From: JAABUE01 sp037440925
Lineage (GTDB): Bacteria; Chloroflexota; Anaerolineae; Anaerolineales; Villigracilaceae
DNA length: 64,000 nt
Assembly (NCBI GenBank): GCA_037440925.1
Contig: JBBITF010000015.1
Location: 1-64,000 of the forward strand
Direction of reading: 5' to 3'
The translations under genes and the position numbers were made by a program. The notes below the pieces were generated by a model. The model was not told the DNA's origin. It did not search any database and saw nothing but the letters and a program-made list of their open reading frames with translations. Below, in pieces: positions 23,688 through 31,795 of the stretch; position 1 is the stretch's first letter; every line of letters starts with the position of its first letter.

Positions 23688-23910
23688 CCACTGCCAGGCA
23701 GGTTAACGTCTCAAGGATACCGGGAATGGGCTGGATTTCAGTCGCCAGGAAGGCGCCCAATTTGTTGACATCGCCATTGCGGACGACGGCTACAGCATCG
23801 TAGGGACCAAAGGTCATCTCGGCCGATTCGATGCCCGCCAATTTACGAAGTTGATGAACAACCTGTTTGACCTCGCCGGTGCGAACCTTTATGAGGATAT
23901 ATGCTTTCAT
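23680..23910 (-). CDS. Stand-alone Lrp/AsnC ligand-binding (RAM) domain
   Basis: The 76-residue protein consists only of the Lrp/AsnC effector domain: MKAYILIKVRTGEVKQVVHQL, then GPYDAVAVV and a terminal strand (ETLTCLAVDV). The DNA-binding half is missing, as in many archaeal and anaerobe stand-alone versions that act as small-molecule sensors. GGAG eight bases upstream supports the ATG at 23910. It overlaps the DUF3786 gene by 8 bp. Confidence 0.85.
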   Translation of the reverse strand: MKAYILIKVRTGEVKQVVHQLRKLAGIESAEMTFGPYDAVAVVRNGDVNKLGAFLATEIQPIPGILETLTCLAVDV

Positions 23911-23979
23911 CGGTATGTCTCCATGAATTATTGTATGATCAATATGCAACACAACGTTTGTGTCGCCTTTCAGGGTCGC

Positions 23980-24072
23980 CCAATGCTGTTTAGATAACGT
24001 TTCTGGAGTGCGAAATCTCCCGATTTCGCCCGAAGTCTTGAGACTTCGGAGTCCTTATCTAAATAGTATTGG
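23980..24072. repeat. Palindromic repeat, family E (E2), with terminal inverted repeats
   Basis: This 93-bp element has ends CCAATGCTGTTTAGATAA (23980-23997) and TTATCTAAATAGTATTGG (24055-24072), complementary at 16 of 18 positions. Inside, CGAAATC/GATTTCG and CCGAAGTCT/AGACTTCGG form two hairpins. It ends two bases before the focA stop and may serve as its terminator. No target duplication is visible. Confidence 0.7.
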
Positions 24073-24074
24073 GG

Positions 24075-24962
24075 CTACGCCTCCTTATTGCGAAGGAAGA
24101 TGGACCAATAGACTGCCGCAACCAACACAGCGCCGCCAATGATGTTCCCTAGTGTGACGGGAATCAGGTTGCGGATGAAAAAGTTACCCCAGGTGAGATT
24201 TTGCAGATTGGCGATTTTCTCGGAAACCTGAGCAGTATAGGCCGGATCGAACATTTTGATCAGCAATCCATAGGGGATGAAGTACATGTTAGCAACACTG
24301 TGTTCAAAGCCGGATGTCACGAAGGCCGTGATAGGAAAAACGATGACGGCAATCTTGTCGAGCGTCGAACGGGCGCTAAACGTCATCCACACGGCCAGAC
24401 AAACCAAAGCGTTACACAAAACACCTAACGCTAGAGCCTGACCGAATTCCAAACTGGATTTTGCCGCCGCTGTGGAAAGCGCCACAACACCCACTGCGCC
24501 CTTGCCAAAGGTGTGTTGCCCGCTCCAGAAAACCAGCAATGCAGTGGAAATTGCGCCTATGAAATTGCCCAGATAGACAATCAACCAGTTGCGCAACAAG
24601 GCGCGGGTGCTCACTTTGCCGCTGGCCCAGGCCATAACAATCAAGTTGTTTCCAGTAAACAATTCTGCGCCACCTACTACAACCAGAATCAGGCCCAGAC
24701 AGAACACCAGACCCACAAAAAGACGCATAACGCCATAGGGAAGGCCTGTGGTAAAGGCAACTGAGCCGTCTACTGCCATAACGGTCACGTTTCCCGCGCC
24801 AACCGTCGTAGCAAATACAGCCCCTAACGAAATGAAAGCCCCTGCCAGCAAAGCCAGGCTGAAGGTCGTCAAAAAGGGCATTTCCGCTTTCCGCACACCG
24901 ATATATTCGGCGCGTGTTGCCATCTCGGCCGGTAAGAGAGCATCTATTCGTATTTCATTCAT
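24075..24962 (-). CDS. focA: Formate/nitrite transporter (FocA/NirC family)
   Basis: This is a pentameric channel-type transporter for formate or a similar small anion. The 295-residue protein has six membrane segments, the FNT signature GGAELFTGNN and the pore histidine in SGFEHSVANMYFIP, which matches FocA. ATG 24962 has GGAG upstream. A CRP/FNR-type palindrome (24998-25015) overlaps the expected transcription start. Formate uptake or release would connect to the Wood-Ljungdahl genes nearby, since no nitrite genes are in the window. Confidence 0.92.
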   Translation of the reverse strand: MNEIRIDALLPAEMATRAEYIGVRKAEMPFLTTFSLALLAGAFISLGAVFATTVGAGNVTVMAVDGSVAFTTGLPYGVMRLFVGLVFCLGLILVVVGGAELFTGNNLIVMAWASGKVSTRALLRNWLIVYLGNFIGAISTALLVFWSGQHTFGKGAVGVVALSTAAAKSSLEFGQALALGVLCNALVCLAVWMTFSARSTLDKIAVIVFPITAFVTSGFEHSVANMYFIPYGLLIKMFDPAYTAQVSEKIANLQNLTWGNFFIRNLIPVTLGNIIGGAVLVAAVYWSIFLRNKEA

Positions 24963-24997
24963 AAAGTTCTCCGCAAATATGTAATGCAAGGTTCGGT

Positions 24998-25015
24998 TTG
25001 TGATTTTATTCACAA
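24998..25015. promoter_or_regulatory. CRP/FNR/CooA-type operator upstream of focA
   Basis: TTGTGA and TCACAA with a 6-bp spacer form a perfect palindrome matching TGTGA-N6-TCACA. With the promoter at 25021-25050 (minus strand) it would cover the transcription start, which suggests repression; an alternative downstream -10 would allow activation. Confidence 0.7.
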
Positions 25016-25020
25016 CCGCA

Positions 25021-25065
25021 AGTATACCAGAGAAGCAAAATATTGTCAGACAACTTGTAATACAA
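25021..25065 (-). promoter_or_regulatory. focA promoter with two adjacent 11-bp palindromes
   Basis: On the minus strand a -35 CTGACA (25045-25050) and a -10 TATACT (25021-25026) are 18 bp apart. The -35 lies in TTGTC-A-GACAA (25043-25053), next to TTGTA-A-TACAA (25055-25065). These two similar dyads could be paired sites for a second regulator. Confidence 0.5.
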
Positions 25066-25135
25066 ACAAGGTGACATCCTTCTAGTTTTTGTTGGCGCGC
25101 CAAGCGCAGGGAAGCGCCTCACCAGCAGGCAATTT

Positions 25136-26161
25136 TTATGGGGATGTACGCCTCCAGGAAAAATACGCAACCAGCAAGAGCGTTAGCAAGATTATGCCAA
25201 TCACGATACCGGCCGTGGCGCCTGTATTCGATACAGCAAGAGCAGCCGTGTTTTCTACTGTGGGCGGGGCTTGCGGTGAATGAGTAAAAGTTGGAAAAAC
25301 TTCGGCCTCAAAGGTAGGTAAAAAAACGCTCGTAGGAGAGATGGTCGTTGTCGCCGCAGGAGTTTGGGAGGGAAACGTTGGCGTTGGCGCATGGGTGAGA
25401 ATCAAAAGTTTGTCTCCCTGATAAATCTCCGTCCCCTCCCCCAAATTGTTCAAGGTACGAATCTGAGCGATTTTAACGCCATAGGCAATGGCAATGGCCC
25501 ACAAAGTCTGGCCATATTGCACTTCATGATAGACCTTACCGGTGGAGTCAGGGGTGCTGGTGACAACCGGCACGATAAAATCGCCGGGAGAGTACGAACC
25601 GACGGTTGGCTGGCCCGGCGCAGGTGTATAAGGCTGAGGAACGCCGCTGGAGGTGGGCAAGGCACAGTCTATGACAAAGTAGACCATATCCCCTGCTTTG
25701 GCAACGCCAGCGCCAATTTCTGTCAACGTAGGGGAAAGCATGGTATTCAAATGAATAGCATCGCCTTGCCATGACTGCACCGCTGCAGCAGCCGTCATGC
25801 CAGAGCCGCCGACAATGTTTTCAGCACGAAAGCCACCTTGCGACAAATCGCCTGCCAAGGGATAGCCAGCCGCCAGCAACCTTTGGGTAAGGCTGACGCC
25901 GCCCGCTCCACTGTGTGTAATTTGACCAGTAGCCGCCATATAATTTGCCTGATCCTGAGCAGTTTTCATCAAGATTGTATTGACGGCATAGGGAGGCAGA
26001 CCATTGGCCATTCGCAAGGTATTCACCGCAGTGATCAAGTCTGAAGCGGTAGATTGAGCAGAATGTTCTGGAGAAGAATACGCCAAGGCAAGGGTGCAAG
26101 GAGGCAGAAAAATTACAACCAACAGCGCAAAGAGCATGGAGCAAAAATGTACAGAGCGCAT
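25136..26161 (-). CDS. Secreted CAP-domain and LysM protein with C-terminal membrane anchor
   Basis: The 341-residue protein starts with a signal peptide (about 1-28). A CAP/SCP domain follows at about 40-170 (VNTLRMANGLPPYAVN, TGQITHSG, WQGDAIHLNTM, IGAGVAKAGDMVYFVIDCA), then a LysM domain at about 210-257 (VQYGQTLWAIAIAYGV, YQGDKLLIL). A Thr/Pro-rich stalk and a membrane helix near 315-335 followed by RRTS complete it. It is probably a surface protein held near peptidoglycan or glycan. A promoter at 26173-26201 lies so close that the mRNA would be almost leaderless. Confidence 0.85.
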   Translation of the reverse strand: MRSVHFCSMLFALLVVIFLPPCTLALAYSSPEHSAQSTASDLITAVNTLRMANGLPPYAVNTILMKTAQDQANYMAATGQITHSGAGGVSLTQRLLAAGYPLAGDLSQGGFRAENIVGGSGMTAAAAVQSWQGDAIHLNTMLSPTLTEIGAGVAKAGDMVYFVIDCALPTSSGVPQPYTPAPGQPTVGSYSPGDFIVPVVTSTPDSTGKVYHEVQYGQTLWAIAIAYGVKIAQIRTLNNLGEGTEIYQGDKLLILTHAPTPTFPSQTPAATTTISPTSVFLPTFEAEVFPTFTHSPQAPPTVENTAALAVSNTGATAGIVIGIILLTLLLVAYFSWRRTSP

Positions 26162-26420
26162 AGATAGACTCGATTATACCGACGACGACCTGTCTTGACA
26201 ATTCAAGGGGAAAAAAACGAAATCGTCTATACAAATTTTCTGTGCAGAAAAATCAAGCGTGATATATGAGACATTAATCCTGCTTTCGACTGACAATACT
26301 CACTACTTTGCGCTAGACGTTCTCACAGATGCTAGAATAATAATAGGTGAAAAGTTTCATCTGCTTTTGGCTTGTTATTGTTCTAAAAAATTCATCAATT
26401 TGCACTACAGGAGGTGCTGT
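26162..26420. other. Divergent promoter region between the CAP-LysM gene and the CODH/ACS operon
   Basis: On the minus strand -35 TTGTCA (26196-26201), 17 bp and -10 TATAAT (26173-26178) form a good promoter for the CAP-LysM gene. On the plus strand the best candidate for the CODH operon is TTGCGC (26308-26313) with TAGAAT (26333-26338), but the 19-bp spacer is long. I see no CRP-type site here. Confidence 0.5.
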
Positions 26421-26810
26421 ATGGAAACGAAGGCGTTCGATGCGCCGGCGTTGTACGGAGACCATCATGTTCTAGAAGTGCGGCGCATTCTGATGGAACT
26501 GCCAGGCGTAGAGGAAGTATATGCCAGCAGCGCATTTCGGACGATTGAAGTCTCGTTCGAGCCAACCAAGATTACAGCCGATGAAATCGCCGCCTGCTTA
26601 CAAAAAGCGGGGTATTTGGAGGAGATACCGATGCTTGCAGAAACGGGGGTAGCAGCCTACGGAAGAGATGACACAGACAGCAACTTCCGCTACACTGCAA
26701 TTTATGAAACCGTGAAAAAAAATATCAGTTTTGCGCAGCGAGTGCCGTATCAGGGACGTCCGCTCTGGCCCTGCCCTGGCTTTGGCACCCTGAAAATGGA
26801 TGAAAGTTAG
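26421..26810 (+). CDS. Small HMA-fold protein leading the CODH/ACS operon
   Basis: The 129-residue protein has a heavy-metal-associated (ferredoxin-like) fold at about 15-75: VRRILMELPGVEEVYASSAFRTIEVSFEPTKI followed by ADEIAACLQKAGY. The usual CxxC metal motif is replaced, so classical Cu/Zn binding is unlikely; a His pair (GDHH) lies before it. The C-terminal part ends in WPCPGFGTL. AGGAGG before ATG 26421 sets the start. It is 12 bp upstream of cooS and co-transcribed, so a role in CODH maturation or regulation is plausible. Confidence 0.75.
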   Translation: METKAFDAPALYGDHHVLEVRRILMELPGVEEVYASSAFRTIEVSFEPTKITADEIAACLQKAGYLEEIPMLAETGVAAYGRDDTDSNFRYTAIYETVKKNISFAQRVPYQGRPLWPCPGFGTLKMDES

Positions 26811-26822
26811 AGGTAAATAAAA

Positions 26823-28841
26823 ATGGCCAAGAAACGTGAAATCCAAGAGTATTCGACCGACCCGGCTGCTCAGCAAATGCTGATTCGCGCTGAGGAATTG
26901 GGCATCAGCACTGCTTTTACTCGGGCTGACAATATGGTGCCTTGCAATATTGGTGGGGCCGGGATGTGCTGTAAGCAATGCGGAATGGGGCCCTGCCGGT
27001 TGACAAAGAGCGGAGATGTAGGCGTATGCGGCGCAACCATTGACACCATTCAAGCGCGCAATCTGACGCGCGCTATCGCGGCCGGCGCTGCTGCGCACTC
27101 TGACCATGGGCGCGATATGGCCTTTCTGCTCAAAGCAGCCGCAGAGGGCAAGGCAGAAGGATACATCATCCGCGATATTGCCAAATTACGCATCGTTGCC
27201 TCATATTATGATATTCCAATAGAAGGACGCGCACCCGAAGAAATTGCCAAAGACCTGGCAGATTTGTATATTGCGCAATTTGGTCAGCAACATGGCGATG
27301 TTGTTCCTGTGCGGCGCGCTCCCAAAAAGCGCCAGCAAATCTGGCGCGAACAAGGGGTGGTTCCTCGCGGTATAGATCGAGAAGTGGTGGAATGCCTGCA
27401 CCGCACTCATATTGGCGATGATCAGGACGCCGACCATATCCTGCAACATGCTGTCCGTACCGCGCTGGCCGACGGCTGGGGCGGCTCAATGATTGCGACC
27501 GATATTTCAGACATCTTGTTTGGCACCCCGGCGCCTGTATTGGGCGAAGCCAATTTAGGTGTCATTAAGGAAGATATGGTCAATGTCATCGTGCATGGAC
27601 ATGAACCCAGCCTGAGCGAGATGATCGTCGCCGCTACCCAAGACCCAGAAATCATTGCCTATGCAAAAGCGGCAGGGGCAAACGGTGTCAATCTTTCAGG
27701 AATTTGCTGCACAGCAAACGAAATCCTGATGCGCCAGGGCGTGCCAGCGGCGGGTAACTTCTTGCACCAAGAATTGGCTATTATGACCGGCGCGGTCGAG
27801 GCCATGATCGTAGATGTGCAGTGCATCATGCAAGCCCTGGTCAGTTTGGCAGAGAACTTCCATACAAAGATTATCACCACCTCCCCCAAGGTCAGGCTCA
27901 AAGGCGCAACTCACATCGAATTCGACGAACACAAGGCCATGACGATTGCCAAGCAAATTTTGAAGACGGCCATTGACAACTTCAAGAACCGTGACCGGTC
28001 GAAGACGCAAATTCCACAGCACAAGGAAAACTTGATTCCTGGCTTTTCGCATGAGTATATCAATTACATGCTGGGCGGTTCTTATCGCGCCTCCTTCCGC
28101 CCTCTAAACGATGCCATCATGGCTGGGCGTATTCGCGGCGTGGCAGCCATTGTGGGATGTAACAACCCACGCTCAAAACAGGACTGGCTACATACGCACG
28201 TGACCGAAGAGCTGCTCAAGCAGGACGTATTAGTGGTTGAGACCGGGTGCGGCGCTATCGCTTCAGCCAAGTTGGGACTTCTGTTAGGGGAAGCCGGCTT
28301 GGACAAAGTCGGACCCGGTCTTCGAGAAATTTGCGAAACAGTGGGAATCCCGCCCGTGCTGCACATGGGTTCGTGCGTAGACAATACGCGCATCCTGACC
28401 GTATTGACGCAAATGGCCGAAACCGGCGGACTGGGAGACGACATTGACCAGATTCCTGCGGTTGGGCTGGCCCCTGAATGGATGAGCGAAAAGGCGCTTT
28501 CGATTGGGACATATTGCGTTGCCTCAGGCGCGTATGTCATCTTTGGCGGCACGTCACCGGTAAGCGGCATGCCCGATCGCGTAGAAGACAGCGACCTTGT
28601 AGCCAAATTGATCAGCACCGGCTGGGAAAAGAGGTACGGCGGCAAACTGGAATTCATTCCCGATCCTGATGAAATGATCAAAGCCACCCTGGCCCATATT
28701 GACAAGAAGCGCGCCGCCTTGGGCCTGCCAGAATACGACCCAACACGCTTTGGACGCAGCGGCGACGCTAAAATGATCGAATTGGAAAAATTGCCTCTTT
28801 CGCAGAAGCGCGAGGCGATCTACGGTTTGGCGGCTGATTAG
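26823..28841 (+). CDS. cooS: Anaerobic Ni-CO dehydrogenase catalytic subunit
   Basis: CooS/AcsA interconverts CO2 and CO at the Ni-Fe-S C-cluster and supplies CO to acetyl-CoA synthase. The B/D-cluster cysteines are at 41, 49, 50, 53, 58 and 69. The C-cluster ligands are visible as His in VHGHEP (258/260), C295/296 (SGICCTANE), C334, C446 (GCNNP), C476 (TGCGA) and C518 (GSCVDN), in line with known CODHs. The length of 672 residues fits the bacterial type. It is followed by acsB, so it is the CODH of a CODH/ACS complex rather than a stand-alone CO oxidase. Confidence 0.96.
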   Translation: MAKKREIQEYSTDPAAQQMLIRAEELGISTAFTRADNMVPCNIGGAGMCCKQCGMGPCRLTKSGDVGVCGATIDTIQARNLTRAIAAGAAAHSDHGRDMAFLLKAAAEGKAEGYIIRDIAKLRIVASYYDIPIEGRAPEEIAKDLADLYIAQFGQQHGDVVPVRRAPKKRQQIWREQGVVPRGIDREVVECLHRTHIGDDQDADHILQHAVRTALADGWGGSMIATDISDILFGTPAPVLGEANLGVIKEDMVNVIVHGHEPSLSEMIVAATQDPEIIAYAKAAGANGVNLSGICCTANEILMRQGVPAAGNFLHQELAIMTGAVEAMIVDVQCIMQALVSLAENFHTKIITTSPKVRLKGATHIEFDEHKAMTIAKQILKTAIDNFKNRDRSKTQIPQHKENLIPGFSHEYINYMLGGSYRASFRPLNDAIMAGRIRGVAAIVGCNNPRSKQDWLHTHVTEELLKQDVLVVETGCGAIASAKLGLLLGEAGLDKVGPGLREICETVGIPPVLHMGSCVDNTRILTVLTQMAETGGLGDDIDQIPAVGLAPEWMSEKALSIGTYCVASGAYVIFGGTSPVSGMPDRVEDSDLVAKLISTGWEKRYGGKLEFIPDPDEMIKATLAHIDKKRAALGLPEYDPTRFGRSGDAKMIELEKLPLSQKREAIYGLAAD

Positions 28842-28851
28842 GAAAAAAGAA

Positions 28852-28888
28852 GAAAGAGGAAAGAAGAGTTCTCTATCTTTCCTCTTTC
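28852..28888 (+). other. Intercistronic hairpin between cooS and acsB
   Basis: A 13-bp perfect stem, GAAAGAGGAAAGA and TCTTTCCTCTTTC, with an 11-base loop ends just before the acsB ribosome binding site (GGAGGAG). There is no T-run, so mRNA processing or stability is likelier than termination. Confidence 0.65.
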
Positions 28889-28899
28889 ATGGAGGAGTT

Positions 28900-31191
28900 A
28901 TGTCAAAATACATTGCTACCCGCGCCATTCGAGGCGCAAACGCTCTGGTGACTGAGGCTGAATTGATGCTCAACAAGGCGTTGAAAGAGAAAGGGCCAGA
29001 TACGCCGGTCGCTTTCCCCAACACGGCTTATTACCTGCCTACCATCCTGGGCATGACCGGCATAGAAGTGACCAAACTGAGCGATCTTCAGCCAGTGATG
29101 AAACAAGCGCGCCAGATGCTGCATCCTGTCCCATCCGACGCACATTGGACTCCCTACCTGGGAGAGACGCTCGATTCTGGGATGGCCACCCTGCTAGCGG
29201 CTGAGACCATCGAGGCGGTGCGCTTCGTGTATGGACTTCAACCCGAGCCCATGCCCGGCTTCAAACTAGCCGGCGGGACTTCTTTCACCAGCCCCGAAGC
29301 GAACAGCGGCGACGGCGCCAATCTCGACGGCCACCTGAACGGTCCCATTGACGACATCCAATTACGCTCATGGGGCATTCAACTGGTAGATGGCCGTATG
29401 CCTGGGTTCGCCGCTATTGTCGGTTGCGCCAAATCCAACGAGGTAGCAGTAAAGATCGTGCGCGAACTGCAGCGCCGCAACATTTTATGCTTCCTTTCTG
29501 GCAATGTGAACGGCCGCAGTATCATCCACCAACTCCAGGAAGAAGGCGTGGAACTGGGCTACGACACCTACACCGTCCCCTTCGGCACGGATACCATTTC
29601 GGCCATCTACGCTCTCGGCTTTGCCACCCGCTCTGCCCTGACCTTCGGCGGCCTGAAGCCCGGACAAGCGCGTGAAATCCTGCACTACAACAAAGACCGC
29701 GTCTTCGCCTTCGTGCTGGCGCTTGGCGAAGTGGACGACCTGAAGTATGCGGCTGCGGCCGGCGCCATCAACTACGGCTTCCCCGTTATCGCCGACACAG
29801 TCATCCCAGAAATTTTACCCACTGGCATCACGACTTACGAACATGTGGTCTCGATGCCTTTCAATCAAATTGAAGGCAAAGACGACCTAGAACGCGCTGA
29901 ACGCCTCGTACAAAAATGCATTGAGGTACGCGGCGTCAAGGTCAAAGTGTCCAACGTAGACGTGCCGGTGCCTTACGGCTCGGCCTTCGAGGGCGAAGTC
30001 GTCCGCAAGGCAGACCTGCGCGTCGAATTTGGCGGCAAGTACAGCCGCTGCTTCGAGTATCTGTACATGGCTAAATTGGACGAAGTCACCGACGGCAAAG
30101 TCGAGGTGGTTGGCCCAGATTTCTCCGCCATTGAACCGCAAGGACATATGGATATGGGCATCGTCATCAAAGTCGCCGGGCGGCAAATGCAGCAAGACTT
30201 CGAGCCGGTGCTGGAACGGCAAGTTCACTACTTCGTCAACGGAGCCAGCGGCATTCAGCACGTTGGCCAACGCGATATTGCCTGGATTCGCATCTCGAAC
30301 AATGCAGCCGATAAAGGATTCAATCTGGAACACTTCGGCAAAATCCTTCATGCCCGCTTCCACGAAGACTTTGGCGCCATCGTGGATAAAGTGCAAGTAA
30401 CCATCGTGACCGACCCCAAGCAACACGAAGAATGGCTAGCCAAGGCCCGCGAAGCCTATGATTACCGCAACAAACGCTTAGCCGACCTGACCGACGACAA
30501 AGTGGACGAGTTCTACTCCTGTACATTGTGCCAATCCTTCGCGCCGAACCACGTCTGCGTAGTCTCGCCCGAACGACTTGGCCTGTGCGGCGCGTACAAC
30601 TGGCTGGACTGCAAAGCCTCCTACAACATCAATCCAACCGGACCCAATCAGCCTATCAAATTGGGCAAACTCATTGATCCGGTCAAGGGTTACTGGGAAG
30701 GCACCAACGATTACGCCAAGATTGGCTCGCACGGCGTCGTTCAAGAAGTGACCATGTACTCCATCATGGAAAACCCGATGACAGCATGCGGCTGCTTCGA
30801 ATGTATCGTCATGCTCATCCCCGAAGCCAACGGCGTGATGGTCGTCTCGCGCGAGGATACCTCGATGACTCCTGCGGGCATGACCTTCTCTACGCTGGCG
30901 GGCATCGCGGGCGGCGGCTTGCAAACGCCCGGCGTGATGGGTGTGGGCAAGTTCTACCTCATCAGTCCCAAGTTCATCTCGGCTGACGGCGGCTTCAAGC
31001 GTGTGGTATGGATGTCCTCGGTGCTCAAGGAGAGCATGGCCGACGAGTTCAAAGCCGTCTGCGAACGCGAAGGCGATCCCGACTTGTTGGACAAAATTGC
31101 AGATGAACGCAATGTGACAACGGTGGAGGAATTGCTTGCCTGGCTCGAAGCGCACAATCATCCCGCGATGGCGATGGAGCCGATGTTTTAG
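28900..31191 (+). CDS. acsB: Acetyl-CoA synthase (ACS) catalytic subunit
   Basis: AcsB joins CO, the methyl group from the corrinoid protein and CoA into acetyl-CoA at the A-cluster. The [4Fe-4S] ligands are C541, C544, C553 and C563 (CTLCQSFAPNHVC and LGLCGAY), and the distal Ni site is the Cys-Gly-Cys at 630-632. The protein has 763 residues, so it includes the N-terminal CODH-binding domain of bacterial ACS that archaeal CdhC lacks. GGAGGAG precedes the ATG. It belongs to the operon cooS-acsB-CBS-acsD-acsC-acsV-acsE. Confidence 0.97.
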   Translation: MSKYIATRAIRGANALVTEAELMLNKALKEKGPDTPVAFPNTAYYLPTILGMTGIEVTKLSDLQPVMKQARQMLHPVPSDAHWTPYLGETLDSGMATLLAAETIEAVRFVYGLQPEPMPGFKLAGGTSFTSPEANSGDGANLDGHLNGPIDDIQLRSWGIQLVDGRMPGFAAIVGCAKSNEVAVKIVRELQRRNILCFLSGNVNGRSIIHQLQEEGVELGYDTYTVPFGTDTISAIYALGFATRSALTFGGLKPGQAREILHYNKDRVFAFVLALGEVDDLKYAAAAGAINYGFPVIADTVIPEILPTGITTYEHVVSMPFNQIEGKDDLERAERLVQKCIEVRGVKVKVSNVDVPVPYGSAFEGEVVRKADLRVEFGGKYSRCFEYLYMAKLDEVTDGKVEVVGPDFSAIEPQGHMDMGIVIKVAGRQMQQDFEPVLERQVHYFVNGASGIQHVGQRDIAWIRISNNAADKGFNLEHFGKILHARFHEDFGAIVDKVQVTIVTDPKQHEEWLAKAREAYDYRNKRLADLTDDKVDEFYSCTLCQSFAPNHVCVVSPERLGLCGAYNWLDCKASYNINPTGPNQPIKLGKLIDPVKGYWEGTNDYAKIGSHGVVQEVTMYSIMENPMTACGCFECIVMLIPEANGVMVVSREDTSMTPAGMTFSTLAGIAGGGLQTPGVMGVGKFYLISPKFISADGGFKRVVWMSSVLKESMADEFKAVCEREGDPDLLDKIADERNVTTVEELLAWLEAHNHPAMAMEPMF

Positions 31192-31196
31192 TGAGG

Positions 31197-31228
31197 AGTA
31201 GAGGCGTACAAACGTACACACGTACATC
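31197..31228 (+). repeat. Short tandem word array before the CBS gene
   Basis: Three near copies of (A)CGTACA (CGTACAAA, CGTACACA, CGTACATC) fill the gap between acsB and the CBS gene. The words resemble those at 34079-34143 and 54733-54769. No ribosome binding site other than GAGGAGTAGAGG is visible. Confidence 0.5.
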
Positions 31229-31720
31229 ATGAAACTCGTCCGCGACCTGATGACTGTTGGCGTACCCACCTGCAAAACAACCACGCCGGTTGTAGAAATT
31301 GCCCGCTTCCTGATCGAAAACAATGTCGAAGAGGTGGTCGTGCTGGGATCGGAAGGCGAAGGGGCGGGAGTGGTCGGCTACGAGGAATTGGTCGCTGTCT
31401 ATCATCGCGAAAACATCCTCGAGTTGACTGCCGAAGATGTGATGCGCGAAGGCGTCCCCGAGTTGCCTGCCGATATTCCGCTGACCGCCGCGGCGCAGAT
31501 GATGAAAGATAAAGGTATCCGTGTCGCCTATATGAACCACAATTCGGCCGGCATCATCTATCCAGCAGCCCTCATCTCGTACAAACACCTTATCCGTCAT
31601 CTGGCGGCAAGGGATGAAACCGAATTGAAAGATTTAGGCATCTATGCGGAGCGCAAGTCTCCGCTCCATCAGTTCATTGAACGACGCGAGGAGGCTCGTA
31701 AACAAGCGGGTTTGACTTAG
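31229..31720 (+). CDS. Tandem CBS-domain protein within the CODH/ACS operon
   Basis: The 163-residue protein has two CBS domains (about 1-58, VRDLMTVGVPTCKTTTPVVEIARFL, and 66-125, VMREGVPELPADIPLTAAAQMM) with a charged C-terminal tail. CBS pairs bind adenine nucleotides or SAM. There is no fused effector domain. It lies between acsB and acsD, and I do not know it as a standard part of this operon. A sensor of energy charge or SAM acting on the complex is a possible role, inferred from position only. Confidence 0.88.
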   Translation: MKLVRDLMTVGVPTCKTTTPVVEIARFLIENNVEEVVVLGSEGEGAGVVGYEELVAVYHRENILELTAEDVMREGVPELPADIPLTAAAQMMKDKGIRVAYMNHNSAGIIYPAALISYKHLIRHLAARDETELKDLGIYAERKSPLHQFIERREEARKQAGLT

Positions 31721-31795
31721 CGCTGGAAATCGTTGGAGTGAGCCGGCGCTTATTTCCCAAAACCAGACTCGCGCACACTCAAGGAGGAACACAGT

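Noticed and set aside
26162..26420. CooA/CRP site upstream of the CODH operon
   Set aside because: No TGTGA-N6-TCACA palindrome is present in this gap; only the focA promoter has one.
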